Of a stretch of DNA of 64,000 nucleotides, positions 1 to 11,100 are shown piece by piece (position 1 is the stretch's first letter; each line of letters opens with the position of its first letter). Both the position numbers and the translations under genes were made by a program. Under the pieces are notes generated by a model that saw only the letters and a list, made by a program, of their open reading frames with translations, was not told where the DNA came from and did no database searches. Source of the DNA: Rhododendron vialii (taxonomy: Eukaryota > Streptophyta > Magnoliopsida > Ericales > Ericaceae). Location of the stretch: positions 28,236,561-28,300,560 of the forward strand of contig NC_080564.1 in NCBI RefSeq assembly GCF_030253575.1, given 5' to 3'.

Positions 1-87
1 TTTCCATCATTCGTTAAAGATGAAATTCAGAAAAGTCACTGCCAACCAAATCCAAAACTATCACACCCAATTATACTCATATACTAA

Positions 88-344
88 GGCCCCGTTCCCG
101 AAAGGAAAATAAGTACTTATCTTTTAAAAATGCTATCTTTTAAAAATGCAATTTCAAGCTCAAAAATTATGTGCTTACGTAAATAATTTTTCTATCAATA
201 TGAATCTTGTTTGATAGAACTCATTGAGATCTTTAATATGGTGCAAAAAAAAAATTAAAAAATTATTTTTTATTTACATTATTTTTAAATTTAAAAATAT
301 GAAATAAATATTTATTTTTTAAAAAGGAATTCTGGAACGGAGCC
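88..344. mobile_element. Tourist-like (PIF/Harbinger) MITE
   Basis: A 257-bp AT-rich element. Its ends are inverted: GGCCCCGTTCC on the left and GGAACGGAGCC on the right. The trinucleotide TAA flanks it on both sides (85-87 and 345-347), the usual target-site duplication of PIF/Harbinger elements. It has no coding capacity. A shorter relative with nearly the same ends lies at 45457-45585. Confidence 0.72.
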
Positions 345-347
345 TAA

Positions 348-3223
348 GCACTCCATGCATTACTTGTCCATAATTATATCCCGCCCTAGAGCATCAGTAA
401 TGGTCAAGATGTCTCATCAATCAAAGGATGTCATCGTTTAAGTAGAAGTCATTGGGTGATTTTACTTCTGGGATAATGCAGTTCTCAAATCAGCCATGTT
501 ATAATCACACACGACAATTTTGACAACCCATAGTGGTTTTGTTTATGGAACTTTGGCTATGTTTGTTTACCTGCGCGAACAGGTAACTTGTATTCGTATG
601 AAAACTAACAAAAAGATCGGTAACTAAACTCCCTGCTGTTCAAAACATCAAAAGAGAAAAAACTAATCTGCCTTAAGGACATGCATGGATCTTCGGTCTT
701 GTTTGTTGGTTGATCATAGATATGTGGTTATGTATAATCACATTCTTGGTTTCATAGTAGCCAAACAATGAACGTATAGTATAGAGATCATAAAAAACAC
801 ACTCAACCTCTGGACTCGCCAGCTTATCCAGACACACACAAACAAGGCCGACACAAGGCCAGCACCAACCAACCCCCAAAGTGAAACACAACAGGCAAAA
901 ACACCAAGGACAACACTAGTACTACAAAGCTAAGCAAAACAGCCTCCTACCGAAGGACAAAACTCTCACGGGAATATTCCAGGCAAGGCAAATCCCTTTA
1001 GCTTCCTCTGTACTATACATATGCATGCCAAGACCATAGCCCATCAACATTAGTTAGTAGATATTGTTAGTTGATTCCATTTTTAAACCACGAATTTAGT
1101 GGCTCCAACCAATGCTCTTGAATCCTATGTACTTTCCCATCCCTTGTTTATATTGAACGATTGAATAAAGGGGCCAATGACGACATAATTATGCCCAGGC
1201 TCATTGCTTGTCTCTGATCTAAATGCAGCTGAAGGAGCACAAAACTGGAAATACAAGCAAATCCGAGGACAGGACGAGCAAAATGCACGATAGAGACTGT
1301 GAAGTAATGGGCTTGACTTGGCTACTTGCAATGAACCGGTCCGCTTACATTCACACTGTTTCTTCAGTCCTGAGAGCCATCATGATGGGAACGGACGGCT
1401 CCGATCCTCACTCTTGCAGTCTTAACATTGACGGAATGCCCCTAGCTGTTGATTCTTCTGAGGTTGACGTCCAGTCTTCATCAAACACCCTCCATTTACC
1501 GGATGTTCTCTCTGCAATATTGATTTCATTGCTTTGCACGAGCCTGATTGTATCAACCGCCAAGTTCTAACGGCTCCATTCTCTGCGTTACTACCGTGTA
1601 TTTTCCGATTTCTAGTTTATCAGCAGTTATTGTCATTCTTTTTTCTGGAACAATGCAGGTTAGCTTCTTTAAATTCGTAACTGCCAGTTCTTTCAATCTC
1701 CTTATTGTAATTATTTGAGTGAATTTATTTTTCATGTATGGTGGTATGTTTAGTTAATCCGCCAGTACCATTTCCCATGCTTTAAATGCAATATTTTAAG
1801 GTGACGTATATTGCTTTCCCATGAGAGTTCTACTTGTTGGAATGTGTTCCAAATCGCCAGGACATGCCGCGGCCCTATTCGTGCTGGTTAATTATAAGGC
1901 TTCAGTTTTCCTCTTTTTAAAACTTGAATTTTAATGAGTATTGTGGGCTGAGCTTTTCAATTCTACTAATTTTGGAGAGGCTTTTAGTGCTATTTCATAA
2001 ACATAGAGTTGGGTTTTCAAATTTTCGAACTCGTCAAGTAAAGTGCAATTTATATCCGATATATGTAGCATCTTTTTTCTGTAATTCACGTGTAGATATA
2101 CCTAAATTCTCATACTGAGATCTTGGATTTGTACTTGATCCTTAGAACTAGGGAAATGGAGAAAATTTATAAATCTTATTCCTTGAACCTAGTGCTATAA
2201 ATGAACTGAGCCGTTTGTGAAAACGGCTCGGTGTTTGGCTCATTTTGGCCTTGTTCGAAGTTGGTTCGTTAAGTTTTTATTGAGCTCAAGGTCATGAAAA
2301 AAAGTAATAAACAAGTCTGAACATTAGTATGCTTGGCTCAAGCTCGAACTCACAAAAAAAATAAAACAAATAGGCCTAAACATTAGCATGCTCGGCTCCA
2401 TAAGGATCGTGTTAACGGAAGGAGATTATATTACTTCTTATTAATTCAAAAGTAATATTGTGGGGCTCTAGATTTGGATCTGGTCACCCCTCTAATCTTT
2501 GGTTCAAATGTAGTTCGCTCTTAGGTCCTTCGCCTGACCTGCACAAGGAAGTACGACTAAAGACCATGCCGGTCAGCGACAAGGGTGGCCCTCCGACGAG
2601 TAAGTCAGAAAGTGCAGAGAGGCAAAGGAAAGTACTAGGGTTTTAGAGTGAAAGAGAGTGTGTACGCACGCTCTAATCATATGTTTCTACAGATGAAAGG
2701 TGTCTTCTGTGTCTTGGTCATGTTTATATTTAATTTGTAGTATGATTTAGAGTTTTCTCCTTAAATTTTATGTTCAATTTTTCTTGCGATCAACCCTTGT
2801 GCTTAGCTCACTCCCACGCTTGCGCTTGTGAAACGATTGTAAAAGAAATTGTAAGAATTATTCTAATGTGCATGTAAATAGGGTTACACAAACAAGTCAA
2901 GTTTTGAAGTGTTTAAGCTTGGTTCGTTCAGAACTAGTCTAGCTCGCGCTCGAGCTTGGCTATTTTTTATGGAGATACAGTTTAGTTAATTCATTTTATT
3001 GAATGAGCCTCTAGAAAACATCGAGCTCGAACTATTCGAGCTTAATTCGTATACTAAAAGAGTCGAACCTCTGGCCGCTCGCGAACAATCGGCTGGTAGC
3101 CCTACGCGGGCTACGCGCAAGCTGATCTTGCATTCCAAAAAGAATACTCTAAGCTCAAACCCCTTTCTAGTTTCTATGACATTCAAATCCTAAACGGCTA
3201 CGTCCCACTTGTTCAAAACCTTG
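348..3223. other. Intergenic, repeat-derived, no gene recognised
   Basis: I see no convincing gene here. Open frames such as 1223-1570 have no recognisable domain and no exon support. Stretches rich in GAGCTCGAGC-like words at about 2205-2400 and 2890-3090 look like decayed non-autonomous transposon sequence of a type common in plants. The segment 2458-2640 between them is also repeat-like. The last ~150 bp would hold the promoter and 5' leader of the PPR gene, with no motif I can defend. Confidence 0.4.
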
Positions 3224-5338
3224 ATGGTGTCTCTTCTCAATCTGCTTCATCTCCGTCGACTCCAACCCCACCGTCACCGCATCCTATCCACCTCTACTCG
3301 CAATGCCCTATTTTTTCGCCACATATCTTACACTCACGACCTCACTTCAACAACATCTACCCCATCGCCGTCACCATCGTCATCCCAATCTGTCGTACGA
3401 ACAGTTTGTTCTTTGGTCTGTCAATCCTACTACCAAAACCAAATCCATTTCAGAAGAACACCTCCACGCCTATACCTCTCAATTGACTCTGGGTATTTGA
3501 CTCCTGACCAGGCCATTACCGTCGTCGCCTCTCTCGCTGACGAGGCTGGTTCGATGGTGGCTCTGAGTTTCTTTTACTGGGCAACTGGGTTTTTAAAATT
3601 CAGGCATTTTAGGCGGTTATACATTGTTTTGTCGGCGTCACTGATTGCAAATAGCAACTTTGAGAAGGCCAATGAAGTAATGCAGTGTATGGTGAGGAGT
3701 TTCGCTGAAATTGGAAAGTTTAAGGAGGCTTGTGATATGGTTATTGAGATGCAAAATCAAGGGCTAGTGCCGAGCGCTCAGACCCTCAACTCTATAGTTA
3801 ATGTGGGTTGTGAAATGGGTTTGTTTGAAGTTGCAGAGAACGTGTTTGATGAAATGTCTGAGAGAGGGTTGTCTCCTGATTCTTTTAGTTTTAAGTTAAT
3901 GGTCATTGGGTTTTGCAGGATGGGTAGAATTGCAGAAGCGGACAGGTGGTTGAGTTTGATGCTTGAGAGGGGGTTTCTCGTTGATAATGCGACATGCACT
4001 TTGATCATCAGCAGATTTTGCGAAAAAGATCATGTGAATAGAGCGTTGTGGCTGTTTGGTAAGATGCGGGAGATGGGGTTCGCTCCGAATATGATAAACT
4101 TTACTGCTATGATTCATGGGTTGTGCAAGAGGGGTAGTATCAAGCAAGCATTTGAATTGTTTGAGGAAATGGTCAAGAAAGGTTGGAAGCCTAATATTTA
4201 TACCCATACAGTACTAATTCACGGACTGTGTAAGAAAGGATGGACTGAGAAAGCATTCAGGCTTTTCCTTAAGCTTGTTAGGAGTGATAATTACAAACCA
4301 AACGTGTACACTTACACTGCTATGGTTGGTGGGTATTGCAAAGAGGAAAAGTTGAATCGGGCAGAAATGTTGTTGACTAGAATGGAGGAACAGGGATTAG
4401 TACCTAATACCAACACATATACCACTATGATTGATGGCCACTGCAAGGTAGGGAATTTCGATCGAGCTTATGAGCTGATGGATGAAATGGGTAAAAAAGG
4501 TTTCACACCCAATATTTTTACATACAACACCATTGTAGATGGACTCAGTAAGAAAGGAAGGGTTCAGGAGGCTTTTAAACTGCTGGAAAGGGGATTTAAA
4601 AGTGGACTGCAAGCTGATATAGTCACATACAACATCATCATATCTGAGCACTGCAAACAAGCTGATACTACCAGAGCCATGGCAATTTTTAGCAAGATAT
4701 TCAAAACTGGCATTACACCGGATATTCATTTATACACCACGTTACTAGGTTCCTTTTGTAGGCAAAAGAAAATGAAAGAAAGCCAGCAGCTTTTTGATGA
4801 TGCTATCAAGCTTGGCTTGGTTCCAACTAAGAAAACATACACATCCATTGTATGTGGTTACTGTAGAGTTGGAAATAGTAGCTTGGCTGTTAAGTTATTT
4901 GATAGAATGAGGGACCATGGTTGTTTTCCTGATAGTATTACTTATGGTGCTCTGATAAGTGGGCTTTGTAAAGAGAGTAATTTGGATGAGGCTCACAGGT
5001 TCTATTCCTCCATGATAGACAAGGGGCTCTCCCCATGTGAAGTTACTCGGTTGACATTAGCTTATGAGTATTGCAAGAAGGATAAGTGTGCCACTGCCAT
5101 GGCTCTTTTAGACAGATTAGACAAAAAGTTGTGGATTCGCACAGTTAACACCTTGGTCAGGAAGCTTTGCAGTGAGAGGAAAGTGGAAATGGCAGTGTTG
5201 TTTCTCCACAAACTAATAGATAAAGATCCGAATGTTGATCATATCACTCTTGCAGCATTCATGACTGCATGTTACGAGAGTAACCAATATTCTCTTGTTT
5301 CAGATATGTCCGAAAGGATTTCACAAGGTATTGGATAG
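3224..5338 (+). CDS. P-class pentatricopeptide repeat protein (At4g19890-like)
   Basis: An intronless frame of 704 aa. The first ATG is at 3224; the frame is open a little further upstream but has no earlier ATG. The N-terminus is rich in Arg, Ser, Leu and His and poor in acidic residues, which fits an organelle transit peptide. From about residue 145 to 690 the protein is a run of 35-residue PPR units with typical phrases such as [20 protein letters not shown] and NTYTTMI..G.CK....A. There is no E or DYW editing domain at the end, so it is a plain P-class PPR. The order and wording of the repeats resemble Arabidopsis At4g19890. P-class PPRs bind organellar RNA by a residue-per-base code and affect splicing, stability or translation. 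The RNA target cannot be told from sequence alone. It is convergent with the dehydrogenase gene. Confidence 0.93.
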   Translation: MVSLLNLLHLRRLQPHRHRILSTSTRNALFFRHISYTHDLTSTTSTPSPSPSSSQSVVRTVCSLVCQSYYQNQIHFRRTPPRLYLSIDSGYLTPDQAITVVASLADEAGSMVALSFFYWATGFLKFRHFRRLYIVLSASLIANSNFEKANEVMQCMVRSFAEIGKFKEACDMVIEMQNQGLVPSAQTLNSIVNVGCEMGLFEVAENVFDEMSERGLSPDSFSFKLMVIGFCRMGRIAEADRWLSLMLERGFLVDNATCTLIISRFCEKDHVNRALWLFGKMREMGFAPNMINFTAMIHGLCKRGSIKQAFELFEEMVKKGWKPNIYTHTVLIHGLCKKGWTEKAFRLFLKLVRSDNYKPNVYTYTAMVGGYCKEEKLNRAEMLLTRMEEQGLVPNTNTYTTMIDGHCKVGNFDRAYELMDEMGKKGFTPNIFTYNTIVDGLSKKGRVQEAFKLLERGFKSGLQADIVTYNIIISEHCKQADTTRAMAIFSKIFKTGITPDIHLYTTLLGSFCRQKKMKESQQLFDDAIKLGLVPTKKTYTSIVCGYCRVGNSSLAVKLFDRMRDHGCFPDSITYGALISGLCKESNLDEAHRFYSSMIDKGLSPCEVTRLTLAYEYCKKDKCATAMALLDRLDKKLWIRTVNTLVRKLCSERKVEMAVLFLHKLIDKDPNVDHITLAAFMTACYESNQYSLVSDMSERISQGIG

Positions 5339-5594
5339 CAAATAGCAGGCCAACCATTATAAAGGAGTGATTCATTTGCTTTGAATATTTGAGCTGCTGA
5401 AGTTGGTGGAGCCCAAAAATGGTATATTCACTTCATTCTCTTACCGAATTGATGTTGGATTCTTGGTCCTTTTGCATTGTGGAGAGAGTTTGATTGCTAG
5501 TTTAATTTTTTGGGGAGCTACAAGCACCCTGAGCCAGTTACTTCTCAGATGGGCTGGAGGAGCTATATGGGTGATGTGGTGTTATGACCTGGGA

Positions 5595-6505
5595 CAGTGG
5601 CGACTCTAGGAATTATTTTTCATGGGGTCATTTGTGAATTTAAACTTCAATTGCTTTACAGCAAACAGTTTTACATTAATCGACAAATAATCTCTATGTC
5701 CATTAACTCAATAAAAATTTTACGTATGCATATACTGTATATTTGTATTAATTGGTAACACTCTCCCATTCAATACTATAATCGCTTACATACAACTCTG
5801 ACACGATATATTCATGTCAATTTACATAGTAACATAAACTTCCCCAAATCATATATTTCTCGAACTTAAACTTATTAACCCTTGTTAAAGTATCCTCCTC
5901 AAAACCAATTGGCAATGAGAGGAGAGGCCGCCCAGACTCATATATTAGTTTTCGAGGTAATAATTAACTGATGGGGAACAATTTCCAACACTCCCCCGCA
6001 CGTGCGACTCTCGACTCGCACGTGGAGAGGTCAACGAAGGATCCAGAACACACGGATCACAACGAAACAAAGTGCAACAATGGCACAAACAAAGGGGAAA
6101 AGCCTCCAAAAACCTAGGTCTCATACCATGTTAAAGCTTCTATCTCAAAACCAATTGGCAATGAGAAGAGAGACCGCCTAAACTCATATACTAGTTTTTC
6201 GAGGTGATAATTAACCTTATTGCTTCCAACAACCCTTATTGCTTCTTTTCTGAATTATCAAAAATATACAGTGCTGCTTGTCCTTGTAACGGTAGAGAAG
6301 GATGGAAAGTGGGTCATGGGGGGACAGGAAGTACATAGGTTGTGGATGGAAATTATTGGGTGCAACAACACGGGTTGGGATCATAGCCCATGTCATGGTG
6401 TCAAATGCTAACAAATCAGAAACTTTTTTTGGGTATCTAGTAGCAGTGAATAATTTTTCCATGGGATCACCAGACCCCACACCTTACATGTTGGCGTCGC
6501 CACTG
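5595..6505. mobile_element. Possible hAT-like non-autonomous element containing a nested TRIM
   Basis: CAGTGGCGAC at 5595 is matched by its reverse complement GTCGCCACTG ending at 6505, an arrangement typical of hAT terminal inverted repeats. ACCTGGGA lies directly left. A near copy, GCCTGGGA, lies 7 bp beyond the right end, so the target duplication is not exact. The interior is non-coding and interrupted by the TRIM at 5883-6231. If correct, the TRIM inserted later than this element. Confidence 0.4.
5883..6231 (-). mobile_element. TRIM retrotransposon (terminal-repeat retrotransposon in miniature)
   Basis: Two direct terminal repeats of about 105 bp lie at 5883-5990 and 6129-6231. They share the core AAAACCAATTGGCAATGAGA and end in TG...CA (read on the minus strand, TGTTGGAA...TTTAACA). 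On the minus strand TGGTATGAGACC, a variant of the initiator-Met tRNA primer site, abuts the 5' LTR at 6117-6128. A purine tract (GCGGGGGAG) abuts the 3' LTR just right of 5990. The 5-bp target duplication ACCCT is perfect (5878-5882 and 6232-6236). At 349 bp with no coding region, it must be mobilised in trans. Confidence 0.88.
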
Positions 6506-8104
6506 CCTGACTGCCTGGGACTGATTACTCAAAGCAACATATTCTGGGTATCCTGCCAGCTTCAATAAGTGTATAGGCTGGAGGACTACCTTCTCGTGGT
6601 CTTCTCACAGATGATTGAGCTTTGAACTTCCTTGGATAGACCATGAACATGGATCAAGAACTGAAATTATGATTGAGAGTCTCCTTAAAGGTAAGACAGA
6701 ATGACTAGTGAGCCTTATGCTTGAAGAACTGATAGTGGACAACTTTTATATCACTACATTATTAGTTAGCACAATCAGAAGGTTGGAGTTTTTATTACGA
6801 AAGGAATTTGTTTGCTTTTTTGCTTCTTTAACTTTGCATTGCAGGGGTTAACCTGTCTCTGGGTACTGAATATAATTTTGATTAGAATATTAACCAATAT
6901 GTCATGTTTCCAACGGATGATATAGACCCTAGAAGTCTTTCATTCTCTTCTTTTTTTACTTATTCTTCAGCACCATGACTGAGCTAACTAATTTACCTGA
7001 TATCTTTTGATTATTGTTGTCTCTAGAGTTGGGTTGCATATTTTTTTGTTTATTCCAATGATTCGTGTGTCATAGGCAAATTTTAGTAGATAATCTACAC
7101 CGTTTCATTTTCAGTATCTCTGCTGTTTTTCAAAGCAGAGATATAAATATATAGTGATGTCTTCACAACCTGCCAAAGAAGTGTTCAATTTTCCCTCGCA
7201 CTGAAATTAATGGCGGTGAAAATAATGACGGTACAGAAATTCAAGTGCATATAAGCTTTTACGCCCATTACGTATTGTGTTTCCGTCCAGACCGCCGATA
7301 CACACTGTTACAGGTCTGTTTCGTCGATAATGTCTAGGAATGTATGTGTAATTGTTGTTTTTTTGTATAATTGTGTATCATGGGGATAGTGGCATGGTAT
7401 TTGCATCAATGTGGCAATATATATCAGTATTCGCTTTCGTATTGTATAAATTATCTATTCTAGTACCAATCCTACTTTCTTGGATAGTGAGATTCTCACC
7501 CCCTATGGAAAAGTGAAAATAGCAATATTAATAGCCTTAAAACGCGACATATGAATCGTAGTTACAAAAGTACTCGTAAAAGTTGAATGTTGGTTTAAAA
7601 TCTATTGGTACATTAAATTTTGTCATAAGTAATGATAGAACATGTATATCAATGAATGTTTAAGGATTTTATAGTACTTGAAAAAAAAAAAAAAAAGTTC
7701 ATGAGTGCGATGGCCGATTCCCGTTACAGAATGACCGAAACTCCTGATGTCCATTACTCGCGACCGCGACTGTTATGTTGACCAATACTGCGATTTAAAA
7801 CCATGGTCTGCTATATGAATCCGTTGCCTTCATTCAGTTTTGTCGAGGGCATGAATCCGATTATGAATATGAGTTAAAAGTTTCCATGTCTGTGAAGGTT
7901 TAGATAACTTGATGTGAGCCTTGACTAGGTGAAAATTATAAGTTCATTGTACACTATTTGCCAATTTTAGGGATGAACCTTATCCAATCTTTATTTTCTT
8001 GTACATTAGCAGCAACTAATACTAGACTACTCTTGTAATATGTCCTACGCTCCTACTTGAGTTCATATATACTATATGGATAGTACATATATACATGACC
8101 ACAA
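6506..8104. other. Intergenic between convergent PPR and dehydrogenase genes
   Basis: No gene is visible. The segment carries the 3' flank of the dehydrogenase on its right side. An A16 tract at 7680-7696 might be the tail of an old retroelement, but no SINE or LINE body can be assigned to it. The rest is unremarkable AT-rich DNA. Confidence 0.4.
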
Positions 8105-11100
8105 CTATTGCTTTGCTTGACGTAGATGTCTACGAATCAATGCTCGACTCTGCTTCCATAGTTTCTGAGCTTCAGATTCATCATTTGCAAGGGTTGAGCA
8201 GTTTGTTTCATTACAGTCGGCAAAGTACTTCCCGGTCACCCCTTCTGTTTTTGGGCTTAGAGCAACATAGCAGGTGGTAGATGCTCCCTAAACAAGACAG
8301 AAATACAAGAGGTAAGGTTGATGAACCATTATTTTCGTTGGATGAATCTTTAGCTGGATATACACATGTAGACATACCTGTGCTGATGTTTTTAGCAGTT
8401 TGGATGCGAAAAAGAACAGAGAATCTGCGGGCAAATTCGAGAAGGAGATCAATTTACTTTTCGAGTTCTATGTGTTAGAGGAAAAAAGAGTCATATTCAA
8501 AGCAAAATACCCTTAGGAGTACCTAATGTCAGATCACCACATTACTTTTTGTCTTGTCCACTCATGTTCCACTACATTAGATAAAGTGAGATCCAGCTCA
8601 TCGTTTTACTGGTCCGAGGACAGGATTTTCTTTTCTCACCCCGGAGGGTTGTAGAATGTGTGAGATCTCTGGTTCTACTTTGCTAATGTGACCAACCTTG
8701 AGTAGCCGACCATTGGTCATGTATCATGACATAATTTTTGCTGAATACTGAATATATTTCCCCCACATACACAATGGTAGCTAGTGTGAAAGCCGTTGCC
8801 AGAGTTTCTTTTGAAGAGAAAGATTTCTATTACTCTCAAACTCGAAGGAAAGATCAGAGAGCTTCCCATTTACAGTGCAAGGGTAGGTAAGTGGCAACAT
8901 TGTCTTTGAACTAGGTCAGACCTCTTCCAAATATGTTCGAAACAAGGCAAATAATCAAAGTCATGGTGGTATAGAGTCTATAGACAAAATACATGCCTGT
9001 GATGCAGCCTTTATGGTCTCTAACGATGCCAGTCTTCACAATCCCGGGGTGCACCGCATTGACAGTTACCCTAGCATTTCTTCCCTGTCAGATTTGATCA
9101 AACACTTTGTTGTGAACTTTCTGTTTTAAAACTGAAGTTGTTGCTCTGAATACAATGAAATTAATTTTGGGGATAGTTTTCGAAGTTCCTTCTTGATTTG
9201 GAATTACAGTGAACCACTCTACCTTCAGCTGCCTTGCTATTTCCTTGGCATGCAATATGTTGGCCAATTTGGATTGAGCGTAAGCGCGGGTACCATTATA
9301 GCTGCATGAAGCACACATGTAACTTATTCACTCTTTGAGCTAAGTTGGAGGAAAAAGAAAACAGCAGGAAGAGAAAATGAAGTAAAAGATGTGCTCTTTG
9401 TTTGATTAGGTACTTTTGTTTTTTAGGGTGAAAGAATAGGTACTTGTTTTTACTTCATTGTGAGATGGTGTGTATGTAAAAGGTGTGTTTATAGCATTGT
9501 GTTCTTTTTCTCCTCCTGTTTATCCCCATCTTGTTGCCCCCCAGTTCATAGCAATTTTTTTGGGGCTTTTTGACCTTTTTGGTCCCCAAAGTATTTCCGC
9601 TGTGCCACTTTGGTCCCCAATATTCCAATTGCTAACATTGCATTCCCAAAGTATCAATTTAGTATTTAAATGGTCCCTACGGCTCACGCCGTTCATTCCC
9701 TCCGTCAAAATCAAGGGCAAAGTTGGTATTTCACCTCAAAACGGTGTCGTTTGGTTGGAAACGGCTTTTTTGGTCCCCAAAGTATTTCCGCCATGCCAAT
9801 TTGGTCTCCAAAGTATTTCCGTCATGCCAATTTGGTCCCCAATATTTCAATTGCCAACATTGCATCTCCAAAGTATCAATTTTGTGTTTAAATGCTCCCT
9901 GCGGCTCACGCCGTTCTTTCCCTCCGTCAAAACCAAGGGCAAGGTTGGTATTTTACCTCAAAACGGTGTCGTTTTGTTGGAAACATAGATTTTTCTTAAT
10001 TCTCTTAGGGTTTTCATTGAAAACTTTAAAGTCAAAAAAATAATTATGACTCTTTAGAATAAAATGATCAAAAAATTAAGATCTTCGCACAAGTTCAAAC
10101 AGATTGAAAATTTGAACACTTAATTTTTTTTACCATATTTTTTAATATATAAACAACCTCAAAAAATCAAGTGTTTCAATTTTCAACCCGTTTGAACTGG
10201 TGCGAAATTTTAATTTTCTGATCATTTTATTCTAGAGGGTCATAAAAACCAAAACCTCGGAACCCAGAGGACTAAATTGACAGAGGGAAAGAACGGCGTG
10301 AGCCACAGGGAGCATTTATACACAAAATTGATACTTTGGAGATGCAATGTTGGCAATTGAAATATTGGGGACCAAATTGGCATGACGGAAATACTTTGGG
10401 GACCAAATTGGCATGGAGGAAATACTTTGGGGACCAAAAAAGTCAAAAAGCCGTTTCCAACCAAACGACACCGTTTTGAGGTGAAATACCAACTTTGCCC
10501 TTGGTTTTGATGGAGGGAATGAACGGCGTGAGCCGTAGGGACCATTTAAATACAAAATTGATACTTTGGGAATGCAATATTAGCAATTGGAATATTGGGG
10601 ACCAAAGTGGTACAGCGGAAATACTTTGGGGACCAAAAAAGTCAAAAAGCCATTTTTTTGGATTAGTTGGGGTCCCTGGTGTTCTTTGGCTTTTGTGTGA
10701 CTTAAACATTGGGCTACATCCTGGGGCCAGAAAGGCATTCCGAGACCGTTTATTTTCTAATCATACATGAATTTTTTTTGACTTGACATCGATAATAGTT
10801 ATCAAACTACATTGTTGTGGCAAAAGTGAACAGAAAATATGGTTTTGAGAGTATAGCTCTAGACATGTCATGTAAGCGAAATTCAAGTTAATACCTCTAT
10901 CAATAATTCTAGTGACACACCCAAACTCACACCCAAATACACACCCATACTCACATGAGTGGTGGGCCTCATACACACACTAGAGTGTGTAGTGTGTGTG
11001 GGACCCATCACTCATGTGAGTGGTGGGTGTGTGTTTGGGTGTGAGTTTGGGTGTGGTACTAGCACCACTCAAAAGGAAAGTTGAGGGGGTAAGAGGTACC

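Noticed and set aside
1223..1570. 115-codon frame on the plus strand
   Set aside because: No domain, no splice partners and atypical composition; it lies in repeat-derived DNA.
3209..3223. Five extra N-terminal codons for the PPR protein
   Set aside because: The codon at 3209 is TTG; the first ATG in frame is at 3224.
9470..10770. Several similar open frames (100-170 codons) on both strands
   Set aside because: They are mirror images of one another produced by the inverted arms of the Mutator-like foldback element; no protein family matches.
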